Assembly (NCBI GenBank): GCA_964345695.1
Contig: CAYFSC010000009.1
Span: 1-33,644 of the forward strand
Reading direction: 5' to 3'
Length of the DNA stretch: 33,644 nt
Source: CAYFSC01 sp964345695
GTDB lineage: Bacteria; Bacteroidota; Rhodothermia; Rhodothermales; Salinibacteraceae
Positions within the stretch are counted from its first letter, which is position 1, and every line of letters begins with the position of its first letter. The notes beneath the pieces are model-generated. The model was not told the origin of the DNA. It was given only the letters and a program-made list of their open reading frames with translations, and did not search any database. The translations under genes were made by a program, and so were the position numbers. Below are positions 17,815 to 25,944 of this stretch, in pieces.

Positions 17815-17903
17815 ACGAAGCATGCGGAGTTGGTATCACACCAAGCAGCGGTGACGCATCCTGCCCCGGTTGCTCGTGCCCGTCCGTTCCAATTCGATCC
17901 TTT

Positions 17904-18308
17904 ATGGCTTCCTCTCGTGCGTCTTTGGAAACCCTCACGCTCGACCGGATTGATCCCAGCGACAACGACGGATACAAGCCGCAGCACCTCGGGCATCTAG
18001 ACTTTGAGGCGTTCGAGTCGGGACAGTACGGCGCGCTGCTCCCCGCCCTGGACGCCCGTATCACCAACATCCACTATTCCCTCGTGTCCATGCTGCTGGC
18101 AGGCATCTACTTCGGACTGGTGATGGGACACTGGTTGTTTGCCGCGCAACCCTGGAGTGCCGTAGTCACCTGGGCGGTGCCGGTCGTGATCGTCAGCGGA
18201 TACGCGCTGATCACCGTGCGCAACCAGTTTCGGCGCCTGCGCCGCCTCCACGAAGCGCGTGCCCTGGTCGAGGCCCTTGTCGCACGGTCGTCCGCCTCCG
18301 CCGAGTGA
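17904..18308 (+). CDS. Small two-helix membrane protein, unknown function
   Basis: A 134-residue protein that I do not recognise. The first ~55 residues are polar and acidic. Two membrane segments follow at about 58-80 (SLVSMLLAGIYFGLVMGHWLF) and 85-104 (AVVTWAVPVVIVSGYALITV). A basic amphipathic helix comes next (RNQFRRLRRLHEARALVEALVA), suggesting a hairpin in the inner membrane with both ends in the cytoplasm. The ATG follows GATCCTTT, like other starts in the window. It lies 37 bases before the pepP-like gene and may be co-transcribed with it. Codon use and the positional pattern of charged residues support a real gene. Confidence 0.75.
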   Translation: MASSRASLETLTLDRIDPSDNDGYKPQHLGHLDFEAFESGQYGALLPALDARITNIHYSLVSMLLAGIYFGLVMGHWLFAAQPWSAVVTWAVPVVIVSGYALITVRNQFRRLRRLHEARALVEALVARSSASAE

Positions 18309-18345
18309 TTTCCCGCTTCCCTTCTCCCGAGTGGCTCCCCCCTCC

Positions 18346-19731
18346 ATGTTTGACGCCAGCACGTATTCCTCCCGCCGCGCTCGCCTGAGCGACGCGCTGT
18401 CCTCCGGACTCTGCTTGTTCCTGGGCAATCGCGAGAGCCCGCGCAACTATCCGGGCAATCCGTATCCATTCCGACAAGACAGCACCTTCCTGTACTATTT
18501 CGGGCTCGACGCGCCCGGACTGGATGCCGTGCTCGACGTGGAGACGGGCACGGCCACCCTCTACGGAGCGGACCCGGAGATCGGTGAAGTGGTGTGGACC
18601 GGACCCCAGCCGTCTCTGGAGACGCAGGCCGAACGGGTGGGCGTCGCGCAAACGGCCCCGCCCTCGACTCTGGACGAGCGGCTGCAGCAGGCCGTGCGCC
18701 TGGGACGCCCGGTGCATCTACTGCCGCCCTACCGGGACACGCACCGGCGACGGCTGCAAGCCCTGCTCGGGATCTGTGCCGACCGGGTCGAAGATTACGG
18801 TTCGGAGGCGCTCCTCGATGCCGTCATCGCGCAGCGCTCCTCGAAGTCGGAGCCGGAGATTGAAGAGCTGGAAGCCGCCGTCGAGGTGACCAACCGGATG
18901 CACGCCGAAGCGATGCGGATGGCGGCTCCCGGCACCCCCGAGCAGGCAATCGCGGGACGGCTCCACGGCATTGCGCACGCCCATGGCGGACAGCTCTCGT
19001 TTCCGCCCATCTGCTCCATCCGGGGCGAGGTGCTCCATAACCACGCCTACGGCAACACGCTTCAGAACGGGGATCTCCTCCTCGTGGATGCCGGCGCCAC
19101 CGCACCCTCTCACTACGCCGGAGATGTCACGCGCGTCACCCCGGTCGGCGGATCGTTCTCAGCCCGGCAGCGCGACGTGTACACCGCCGTCCTCGACGCC
19201 CAGGAGCAGGCCATCAAAGCGATGGAGCCAGGCGTGCCATTCAAAGACGTGCACCTTCTTTCGTGCCGCGTTCTTACCGAGCACTTGAAGGACATCGGGC
19301 TGATGCGCGGCTCCGTGGAAGACGCCGTGGCCGAAGGGGCGCACGCTCTGTTCTTCTCGCACGGCCTCGGCCACATGATGGGGCTGGACGTGCATGATAT
19401 GGAGGGCCTCGGGGAGGACCGCGTTGGGTACGCCGAGGACCAGTCGCGCAGCGACCAGTTTGGCCTCAGCGCACTCCGGCTGGCGCGTCCCCTCGAGCCT
19501 GGCTTCGTCGTCACCGTCGAGCCGGGCCTTTATTTCATCCCGATGCTGATTGACCAGTGGCAGGCCGAGGGGCGGCATACGGCCTTCATCGATTACGATG
19601 CCGTGGAGGACTTCCTGGACTTCGGAGGAATCCGCATTGAAGACGACGTGGTCGTGACGGAGACCGGCTCCCGCATCCTCGGCGACGGACTGGCCAAATC
19701 GGTGGAGGAGGTGGAGGCCGCTGCCGGATAG
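18346..19731 (+). CDS. pepP: Xaa-Pro aminopeptidase (M24B)
   Basis: A 461-residue metallopeptidase that removes N-terminal residues preceding proline. The N-terminal AMP_N domain (about 5-135) has the marker FRQDSTFLYYFGL. The C-terminal pita-bread domain (about 175-450) carries all five metal ligands: Asp248 (LLVDAGA), Asp260 (AGDVTR), His343 (GLGHMMGLDVHD), Glu392 (VEPGLYF) and Glu432 (IRIEDDV). Length matches PepP. No signal peptide, so cytoplasmic. The frame is open upstream to 18259, overlapping the small membrane protein gene; ATG 18346 fits the start of the AMP_N domain. Symbol by family match. Confidence 0.95.
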   Translation: MFDASTYSSRRARLSDALSSGLCLFLGNRESPRNYPGNPYPFRQDSTFLYYFGLDAPGLDAVLDVETGTATLYGADPEIGEVVWTGPQPSLETQAERVGVAQTAPPSTLDERLQQAVRLGRPVHLLPPYRDTHRRRLQALLGICADRVEDYGSEALLDAVIAQRSSKSEPEIEELEAAVEVTNRMHAEAMRMAAPGTPEQAIAGRLHGIAHAHGGQLSFPPICSIRGEVLHNHAYGNTLQNGDLLLVDAGATAPSHYAGDVTRVTPVGGSFSARQRDVYTAVLDAQEQAIKAMEPGVPFKDVHLLSCRVLTEHLKDIGLMRGSVEDAVAEGAHALFFSHGLGHMMGLDVHDMEGLGEDRVGYAEDQSRSDQFGLSALRLARPLEPGFVVTVEPGLYFIPMLIDQWQAEGRHTAFIDYDAVEDFLDFGGIRIEDDVVVTETGSRILGDGLAKSVEEVEAAAG

Positions 19732-19765
19732 TTCTCCGCGACCGGAGGACCGGACCGCACCTCGG

Positions 19766-21052
19766 CTAGCGATTGCCCGACGCCATCTGGACCGCCTCGG
19801 GGCGGCGCCGCAGACGCTGCATGCTCCAGATTCCTGCGGCGGGGCCGAGCGCCAGGACGACAAACGCCCCTTGCCAACCGACGAGGTCCACAGCCGGCGG
19901 AACGATACGGATCGACACGAGGGTGATTAAAAAGCCAATGCTCGTCTGCACCGTCAGCGCCGTCCCCACATACCGCGGGTCGCTCAACTCGCTGACCGCA
20001 GCACTGAACTGGGCGCTGTCGGCCACCACGGCCAGCCCCCAAACCAGGCACACCAGCGTCAGAAGCACGGGCATGTCCATGAACAGCCCGACTGTGAGCG
20101 AGCATGCGCCCGACACGGCAAGGCTCCACGTCGTGATGCGCGTGCGACCGAGCCGGTCGGCCCAGATCCCGGCCAGCACGCAGCCCACCCCACCGATGGC
20201 GATGACGGCGAAGCCGGCCGTTCGGGCTGCGGCGTCGCTCCATCCGGCCTGCTGGTAGCTCGTCAGGAGCAGCAGCGGCACCCACGCCCACATCGCATAG
20301 AGCTCCCACATGTGGCCGAAGTATCCGATGTTGGCCAGGCGGGTCGGGGGGTGCCGCAGCCCCTCGGCAGCCTGACGCCAGTCGAACCGGGCCGCCGTGG
20401 CCAGATGCGGGCCCGTCTGCACGAGCAGAAGCACGACGAGCGCCGCGGCCACCGCCTGGCCCGACGTCACGTACAGCACCGTAGGCCAGGGCGGCAGTCC
20501 GGTGGGGCCGGGAAAAAGAGGCAGGGCATTCAGCAGGTGCGGCATCGCCGATCCGACCGTGAGCGCCCCGACAAGCAGCCCAATGCTGAACCCCCGATCC
20601 TCGTCGCTCCACGTGGCGACCAGCTTCATCCCCGGCGGGTAGACGCCCGCCAGAAAGACCCCCGTGGCGAAGCGCAGGCTCAGGGCCGTCTCGGCCCCGG
20701 CCGCCCATAGCGGGATGGCGGCATTCGTCACCGCGCCGAGGACCGCACTCACGGCAAACACGTAGCGCGCGTCAAACCGATCGGCGAGGGTCAGCACGCC
20801 GCTGCCCACGGCACCGACGACGAAGCCTACTTGCACGCTCATCGTCATCCAGGACTGCTGCGCCCCGGTCAGATTCCACTCGGCCGTCAACTGCGGGACC
20901 ACGGCCGACGCCGAAAACCAGAGCGTCATGGCCAGCAGTTCCGCACCCGCGATCAAGAACAGGTTGCGCCGCTTCTCACGCGGATCCGGTCGAGACGGAG
21001 CCGCAGGTTGTGCAGAGGGGCGGTGGGTCCGAGACGGGGAGGACGAGGCCAT
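19766..21052 (-). CDS. MFS transporter
   Basis: A 428-residue polytopic membrane protein of the major facilitator superfamily. After a basic, Pro/Ser-rich N-terminus of ~28 residues there are about twelve hydrophobic segments. The loop between helices 2 and 3 has LADRFDARYVFAV, and the second half repeats it as WADRLGRTRITTW, the usual MFS loop signature. The pattern resembles nitrate/cyanate-type or drug-efflux MFS members, but no substrate can be assigned. It lies downstream of an exported rhodanese and hemE on the same strand, with a 152-base gap. Confidence 0.9.
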   Translation of the reverse strand: MASSSPSRTHRPSAQPAAPSRPDPREKRRNLFLIAGAELLAMTLWFSASAVVPQLTAEWNLTGAQQSWMTMSVQVGFVVGAVGSGVLTLADRFDARYVFAVSAVLGAVTNAAIPLWAAGAETALSLRFATGVFLAGVYPPGMKLVATWSDEDRGFSIGLLVGALTVGSAMPHLLNALPLFPGPTGLPPWPTVLYVTSGQAVAAALVVLLLVQTGPHLATAARFDWRQAAEGLRHPPTRLANIGYFGHMWELYAMWAWVPLLLLTSYQQAGWSDAAARTAGFAVIAIGGVGCVLAGIWADRLGRTRITTWSLAVSGACSLTVGLFMDMPVLLTLVCLVWGLAVVADSAQFSAAVSELSDPRYVGTALTVQTSIGFLITLVSIRIVPPAVDLVGWQGAFVVLALGPAAGIWSMQRLRRRPEAVQMASGNR

Positions 21053-21204
21053 CGGCGACCGGGCTGAACGGCGGTAAGAAATGAACCAGTTTCCGAAACG
21101 CGGCCGGCCCAGGGCGGTATCGGGCGGCCTCCTGCTTCAGGTGGACCGCAGGCGTGCGACCGTTCCGCGAGTCACATCCGCACATCGCCCCCAGCGCTCC
21201 GCAA

Positions 21205-21750
21205 TTAGTTGTCGTCGGGGTCGACCGGATCGTAGGCGTGCAACTCGTCGTCGAGCAGCGTTCCCCAGAGCCGGCTGTACGGATGCACGGCGCGGACGCG
21301 CACTTCGTCTCGCACCACGGGTCGCCCTTCGTTGGCCCATTGAAAGATGGAACCGCGAAGGTTCACAGCCCGGCGGAACCCCTGGTTGCGGAGCCGCTTG
21401 GCCACCTTTGCAGAACGCACGCCTACCGAGCAGTACACGACAACGGGTGCCTCCTTGGAAACGCCGTCCAGCGTCGGGAAGGTCGTGGCCTCCGGATCGA
21501 CGCGCTGGGCGCCTTCAAGGTGACTCACGGCGTACTCCTCGGCACTGCGCGCGTCCAGCAGAACCGGCCGCTCCCGCTCCCCATCCCGGAGCCGCTCGGC
21601 GAGGCTATCGGTGGTGATCATTGGCACGTTCGGCGCCGCCGACTCGATGAGCCGGTCGACCATCGCCCACCCGATGCTCTGCCCGAAAATCGGCGATGTG
21701 GGAAGAGCGCTCATCACGAGGGCCAGAATGCAAAGCCGGAGTGTAGTCAT
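21205..21750 (-). CDS. Exported rhodanese-domain protein
   Basis: A 181-residue protein with a probable Sec signal peptide (about residues 1-23, ending SPIFG) and one rhodanese domain (about 45-145). The domain shows VLLDARSAEEYAVSHLEGA and the active-site loop YCSVGVRS with Cys107 as the persulphide-carrying residue, then LRGSIFQWANEGRPV. It probably works in the periplasm as a sulphurtransferase or sulphur carrier; the acceptor is unknown. It starts 50 bases after hemE on the same strand, so it may be co-transcribed, with no known functional link to haem synthesis. Confidence 0.9.
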   Translation of the reverse strand: MTTLRLCILALVMSALPTSPIFGQSIGWAMVDRLIESAAPNVPMITTDSLAERLRDGERERPVLLDARSAEEYAVSHLEGAQRVDPEATTFPTLDGVSKEAPVVVYCSVGVRSAKVAKRLRNQGFRRAVNLRGSIFQWANEGRPVVRDEVRVRAVHPYSRLWGTLLDDELHAYDPVDPDDN

Positions 21751-21800
21751 GATGCCATGTTTGGCGAATCATGCGTATGAGTCGTAGGAACGCCGGGTCG

Positions 21801-22865
21801 TTACACCGTGCGCATCTGTTCGGAATGCCGGTGCACGGCATCGATGAAGGCGCGGGCATGCTCGGGATCGTGGGTGGGATGCATACCGTGGCCCAGGTTG
21901 GCGATGTGCCGCTGCGGACCAAAGCCGGCCAGCATGTGCTGCACCTTCCGGTCAATGGCTTCTGGATCGGCGTAGAGCGCACACGGGTCCAGGTTTCCCT
22001 GAAGAACAGCCCGGTCGCCCGCAAGCAGGCTGGCCGCTTGCGGGTCCATCGTCCAGTCCAAACTGATCACGTCGAAGCTCGTGTCGGTCAAGCTTTCGAG
22101 CGCGTGGTGGGCGCCCTTGGCAAACACGATCAGCGGCACCTCGGGGCAGGCCTCTTTGACGCGGTCGGCGATCTGCTCCAGGTTGGGAAACAGGAACTTG
22201 CGAAACATCTGCGGGCCGAGCAGCCCGGCCCACGAGTCGAACACCTGCAGCAACTGCGCCCCGGCCTCGACCTGTCCGATCAGATAGTCGACCACAACGT
22301 CCGTGATGGTCTGCAGCAGACTGCGGGCCGCGTCGGGGTGGGCGTACAGCCAGCCTCGTGCGGCCTTGTATGTCTTGCTGCCGCCGCCCTCAATCATATA
22401 GGCCATGAGCGTCCACGGTGCCCCGGCAAAGCCGATCAGCGGCACGCGGCCGTCCAACTCGTGCCGGGTGCGGGTGAGGGCATCGAAGACATGCCCAAGG
22501 GCCTCGTCTACGTCCGGCGTTGCAAGCCGGTCTAGATCGTCGGGCGAGGCGAGCGGATCGGGAAAGTGAGGTCCTTTGCCCGACACCATTTCGACCTCCA
22601 GCCCGAGGGCCTGCGGAACGACGAGAATGTCCGAAAAGATGATGGCCGCGTCGAGTGGAAACCGGTCGATCGGCTGCAGCGTCACCTCGGCGGCCAGTTC
22701 GGGCGTGCCAACCACCTCGAAGAAAGAGTGCTCCGCCCGCACGGCCTGGTACTCGGGCAGATACCGTCCGGCCTGGCGCATCATCCAGACGGGGGTTCGC
22801 TCGGTGGCCTCTCCTCGGGCGGTGCGAAGGATGAGATCGTTTTGGAGGGGCGGGAACTCGGGCAT
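21801..22865 (-). CDS. hemE: Uroporphyrinogen decarboxylase
   Basis: A 354-residue enzyme converting uroporphyrinogen III to coproporphyrinogen III in haem synthesis. The first signature PVWMMRQAGRYLPEYQAVR (about residues 25-43), the FSDILVVPQALGLEVEMV segment containing the catalytic Asp, and GFAGAPWTLMAYMIEG are all present. The C-terminal LGHGMHPTHDPEHARAFIDAV matches the family end. Length is standard. No other hem genes lie in the window. It heads a minus-strand run with the rhodanese and MFS genes. Confidence 0.97.
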   Translation of the reverse strand: MPEFPPLQNDLILRTARGEATERTPVWMMRQAGRYLPEYQAVRAEHSFFEVVGTPELAAEVTLQPIDRFPLDAAIIFSDILVVPQALGLEVEMVSGKGPHFPDPLASPDDLDRLATPDVDEALGHVFDALTRTRHELDGRVPLIGFAGAPWTLMAYMIEGGGSKTYKAARGWLYAHPDAARSLLQTITDVVVDYLIGQVEAGAQLLQVFDSWAGLLGPQMFRKFLFPNLEQIADRVKEACPEVPLIVFAKGAHHALESLTDTSFDVISLDWTMDPQAASLLAGDRAVLQGNLDPCALYADPEAIDRKVQHMLAGFGPQRHIANLGHGMHPTHDPEHARAFIDAVHRHSEQMRTV

Positions 22866-22999
22866 ACAAGGGCGCGAGCGAGTGCGTTGGAGAACAGAAG
22901 GAGCAGGACCTCAGCGGAGAGCGACGTACCTGCGCGCCAAACCCAAGTTTCGAGGCGGGCGTAGACGCGTCCTCGGCGGGCGATCTCGGCCGGGCGACC

Positions 23000-23920
23000 T
23001 CAGTCGGACGATCCCTCGCCGAGCGTCTGGTACAAGGTCCGGTCCAGAAACGCGGTGGTCCGCTCCCAGGCGGTTGCGGCCGCCTCTTCCTCGTAATTGG
23101 TTCCTGAGGGATTTGCGAAGGCGTGTCCGGCGCCTTCATACAGGTGGATTTGTGCGTCTTTGCCGAGGTCGCTCAGCATGGTTTCGAAGCGTTCGACGTC
23201 TTCGACGGGGATGTTTTGATCCTCGCTGCCGAAGTGGCCGAGCATCGGAAAAGAGACCGGTTCGATTTGCTTGCGCGACACGTCGCCGACCGAGCCGTAG
23301 TAAATGACCGCGCCGTTGAACCGGTCGGGCTGATCGATGGCTGCCTGGAGCGTCATGCCCCCTCCGAAGCACCATCCCATCACGGCAACGCGGGGCGACT
23401 CGGCGTCCTGCCGAAGGTAGTTGTGCGCAGCGGCAAGGTTGGCGAGCACGGCCTCGCGATCCTCCATGGCCGTCTGCATCAGGGCGCGCGCGCCCGACGG
23501 ATTCTCTGCGCTTTCCCCGCCGTACAGGTCTACGGCCAGCGCTCGGTAGCCCTCTCCCGCCAGCCGACGCGTGGCACGACGAACGTTGTCGTTCAATCCC
23601 CACCACTCGTGAATGACGACGATGCCGGGCAGATGCGTCGTGCTCGGGTTCAGGCCGCGCGCCTCCAAAAGCGAATCGGGCCGTTCGGGAGCGGCCAGGA
23701 AGCCCTGGATCTGGGTCCCGGCGTCGGAGGTGTGGTAGGCCACCATGCGTCCAGATACCGGCAGGTCGGGCGCCTGTGTCGCATCGGTTGCCTCCGGCCG
23801 ATCGCCCTCGTGAGCCTCGGCCATCTGGTTGGCCGCCTGCTCCGGTGAGGACTCGTCCGAGCCCCCGCATGCTACGGCGAAAGCGGCGATCAAAACCAGA
23901 GCAAACAAACGGATGGTCAT
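23000..23920 (-). CDS. Dienelactone hydrolase family lipoprotein
   Basis: A 306-residue predicted lipoprotein. The short signal peptide ends in AVACGG (Cys18), followed by an acidic linker to about residue 55. The alpha/beta-hydrolase domain has the triad expected for the dienelactone hydrolase family: Cys184 (MGWCFGGGMT), Asp234 (FGSEDQNIP) and His266 (EGAGHAF). The segment VVIHEWWGLNDNVR is also typical. Envelope location is inferred from the lipobox. Classical members open dienelactone rings in aromatic breakdown, but many relatives have other ester substrates, and no aromatic-pathway genes are nearby. The start follows the pyrimidine-rich sequence GATTTTCTTTCGACCC. Confidence 0.92.
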   Translation of the reverse strand: MTIRLFALVLIAAFAVACGGSDESSPEQAANQMAEAHEGDRPEATDATQAPDLPVSGRMVAYHTSDAGTQIQGFLAAPERPDSLLEARGLNPSTTHLPGIVVIHEWWGLNDNVRRATRRLAGEGYRALAVDLYGGESAENPSGARALMQTAMEDREAVLANLAAAHNYLRQDAESPRVAVMGWCFGGGMTLQAAIDQPDRFNGAVIYYGSVGDVSRKQIEPVSFPMLGHFGSEDQNIPVEDVERFETMLSDLGKDAQIHLYEGAGHAFANPSGTNYEEEAAATAWERTTAFLDRTLYQTLGEGSSD

Positions 23921-24096
23921 GGGTCGAAAGAAAATCGGTGAGGAGGAAAAAGAGACCCTCTGCGCGAAGGATTGGGAGAACAGCGAAAGCCTGGCGCCGA
24001 ACGTCGTTCCAACGGCTGCGGGCTGCGAGAGTCAACGGTGCGCAGTGCGCTTGGTGCCCCACGGACTCCACGAATCTTTCGGCGGCGGATTGGGTT

Positions 24097-24114
24097 GTCA
24101 CAATGCAATGTGAC
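24097..24114. promoter_or_regulatory. Inverted repeat GTCACA-N6-TGTGAC, operator-like
   Basis: GTCACAATGCAATGTGAC is a near-perfect palindrome: the two six-base arms pair fully and the centre TGCA is itself a palindrome, giving 16 of 18 symmetric positions. It lies between divergent genes, ending 19 bases before the kinase-like gene start at 24134 and about 180 bases before the hydrolase lipoprotein start. It may be a dimeric regulator site or a short leader hairpin. It is not the Crp orientation (TGTGA-N6-TCACA). Confidence 0.55.
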
Positions 24115-24133
24115 GGCAACCCTCCCCCGCTCA

Positions 24134-24823
24134 ATGTCGAACGACGGAGCCTCCGAACCGATTGCCGCGTCCGACGCCGAGGCCACCCCGGGTTCATTTT
24201 CGTACGCCGCGGAGATCAAGCGGAAAGCCCTGCACCTGGCCGCCCTCGTCGTGCCGGTCCTCATGAGCCTTCTCGGCAAGCCCGACGCCCTTTACCTTCT
24301 GATCCCTGGCGCGTTGCTCGGCATTGCAGGCGATGTGCTTCGGGCCTATTCTCCCTGGTTTCGCCGGTCCATTCGCCGCATTTTCGGGCCGCTGATGCGC
24401 GCTGAAGAGTGGCAGTCGCTGGGCGATCGGGTCGTCCTGAACGGCGCCACCGGCGTTCTGGTCGGGGCCGCCCTCCTTACCTGGATCTTCCCCATCCGGA
24501 TCGCGGCCCCGGTTTTCGTGATGTTCATGATTGCGGATGCCGCGGCCGCGCTGGTCGGTCGCCGCCTCGGACGGCATCCGTGGCCGGGGCGGCCGCACAC
24601 CGTGGAAGGTTCTCTCGCGTTTTTCGCCACGGGGCTCGGCGTGTGGGCCTGCTTCCCGAGCGTGTCGTTCCTCGTCGGCGTCCTGGTCGTGCTTGCAGCG
24701 GCGGTGACAGAGGTGCTCCCCCTCCCGCTCAACGACAACATTCGCGTGCCGCTGGTGGCCGCCCTCGTCACGGCCGTGGCAGACACCGCCCTCCTGGGCG
24801 TGCCCGTGTCTTGGTTTCTCTGA
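24134..24823 (+). CDS. Polyprenol/diacylglycerol (CTP-dependent) kinase-like membrane protein
   Basis: A 229-residue polytopic membrane protein of the phosphatidate cytidylyltransferase / dolichol kinase / phytol kinase superfamily. Visible marks are the E-x-KRK-x2-H motif (residues 27-34), DAAAALVGRRLGRHPW (135-150), HTVEGSLAFF (155-164) and a final EVLPLPLNDNIRVPLVAAL (193-211). This is the pattern of CTP-using lipid kinases such as yeast Dgk1 and plant phytol kinases. The lipid substrate cannot be told from sequence. Around six hydrophobic helices follow a polar N-terminus. An inverted repeat sits just upstream. A lipase-like gene follows 82 bases downstream, which hints at lipid salvage or turnover. 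Confidence 0.82.
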   Translation: MSNDGASEPIAASDAEATPGSFSYAAEIKRKALHLAALVVPVLMSLLGKPDALYLLIPGALLGIAGDVLRAYSPWFRRSIRRIFGPLMRAEEWQSLGDRVVLNGATGVLVGAALLTWIFPIRIAAPVFVMFMIADAAAALVGRRLGRHPWPGRPHTVEGSLAFFATGLGVWACFPSVSFLVGVLVVLAAAVTEVLPLPLNDNIRVPLVAALVTAVADTALLGVPVSWFL

Positions 24824-24905
24824 TGCGCCTGGTGCGGCGAACCTGTCTGCCCGCCCTAAAGTACCACTTCTCCAGCACGGCTCCACGGACCGCTGTTTCT
24901 GCCAC

Positions 24906-25766
24906 ATGGAACGCAAGTTGACCACGTCGGCCCTCAAGCGTCTCACCGGGCTAAAGCCATTTCCCCAACCGGAGGTGATCCCGGTCCGCCAGCCGGTCGT
25001 GCTCCTGCACGGCTTTGGGGTGGGCGCCTCCTTCCGACGGGGCGGACACCTGCACGAAGAGGCCATGCACCTGCGCTCACAGGGCGTTCGGGCGTTTGCA
25101 CCCAACGTGGCGCCGTATGACACCGTGCAGGTGCGGGCACAGATGTGGGAAAAACGTCTGCACCGGATCCTCGAACAAACCCAATCCGATCGCCTGTCGC
25201 TCATCGCCCATTCCATGGGGGGCCTCGACGCGCGGTACCTCATCACCAAGATGGGCTGGCATGAGTCGGTAAACGTGCTGATCACCGTCTCCACGCCCCA
25301 CCGCGGGTCGGCGATTGCCGACTTCGTCCTCGACCAGCCAGAGGCCGTACGCACCCGCATCGTGGAGATGGCCGATTGGATTGGCACCCACGTGCTGGAG
25401 GACGGATCGGCCAACGCGCACCAGACTTTGACAGAGTTGACGCCGTCGTACATGCGCGAAACGTTCAACCCCTCCGTTCCGAATCACCCCGACGTCACCT
25501 ACTGGTCCTACGGATGCAGTGCCGGGGCCGGCACCGACATCCCCATCGATCCCGTTTTCCGCTTTTTCAACCGATACCTCTACGAGCGCGAGGGGGTCAA
25601 CGACGGGTTTGTGAGCGTCCGCAGTGCGCGCTGGGGGACCTACCTGGCTACCGTCGAAGCCGACCATGCCCGGCAGGTAGGCCTCTCCTCCACCCTCGCC
25701 GCCGATTTCGACGCCAATGCATTTTACGCCTCGATCGCCGAGCGGCTCGCTGAGCACGGGTTCTGA
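24906..25766 (+). CDS. Lipase-like alpha/beta hydrolase
   Basis: A 286-residue alpha/beta hydrolase resembling bacterial triacylglycerol lipases. The oxyanion strand is PVVLLHGFGVG (residues 30-40). The nucleophile elbow is AHSMGG with Ser103. The acid is probably Asp233 in VNDGFVSVRSARWG, a segment much like the catalytic-Asp region of Pseudomonas-type lipases, and the base is His254 in EADHARQVG. STPHRGS (129-135) is the usual loop after the nucleophile helix. There is no signal peptide, unlike secreted lipases, and no foldase gene, so it is likely intracellular. It follows the polyprenol-kinase-like gene on the same strand. Confidence 0.87.
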   Translation: MERKLTTSALKRLTGLKPFPQPEVIPVRQPVVLLHGFGVGASFRRGGHLHEEAMHLRSQGVRAFAPNVAPYDTVQVRAQMWEKRLHRILEQTQSDRLSLIAHSMGGLDARYLITKMGWHESVNVLITVSTPHRGSAIADFVLDQPEAVRTRIVEMADWIGTHVLEDGSANAHQTLTELTPSYMRETFNPSVPNHPDVTYWSYGCSAGAGTDIPIDPVFRFFNRYLYEREGVNDGFVSVRSARWGTYLATVEADHARQVGLSSTLAADFDANAFYASIAERLAEHGF

Positions 25767-25944
25767 ACGGAGCACCCCGACCGCGTGGTTTTCGGTGCTG
25801 GCCTCCGGCCGTCTGAGCATTGCACGGGGCCCGGTGCGGCGTCTTGCGATGCCCGACGTTTTCTTCCTTGACGTTCATGGCCCCTGACGTCTCGCCCTCC
25901 TGCGCCCCCATCGCACAAAGCGTCCCCACAACACGAACCGCCCT

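Larger units (their letters stand above)
17404..17903. other. 500-base intergenic region with hairpin and strand-asymmetric tract
   Basis: The longest gene-free stretch of the window, between divergent genes. All frames crossing it are short or low-complexity in translation. It contains an imperfect long hairpin (17711-17747) and a C-rich tract that is G-rich on the other strand (17784-17814), both listed separately. The half near the thioredoxin-like gene includes TACGTA- and GTACGTGTAC-type palindromic words around 17480-17512. No RNA gene could be identified. It may include a small RNA, an untranslated leader or a degenerate mobile element. Confidence 0.6.

Noticed and set aside
17497..17823. 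Minus-strand frame with a CxxC pair (CQPC) in the intergenic region
   Set aside because: Translation is low-complexity (Trp/Gly-rich from the G-run tract) and there is no start context or homologous pattern.
24194..25468. Minus-strand frame of 424 codons
   Set aside because: Runs across two recognisable plus-strand genes and the gap between them; shadow frame.
25771..25799. AGCACC ... GGTGCT hairpin after the lipase gene
   Set aside because: The stem is short with two unpaired C residues, a long loop and no T-run at its end; not enough to call a terminator.
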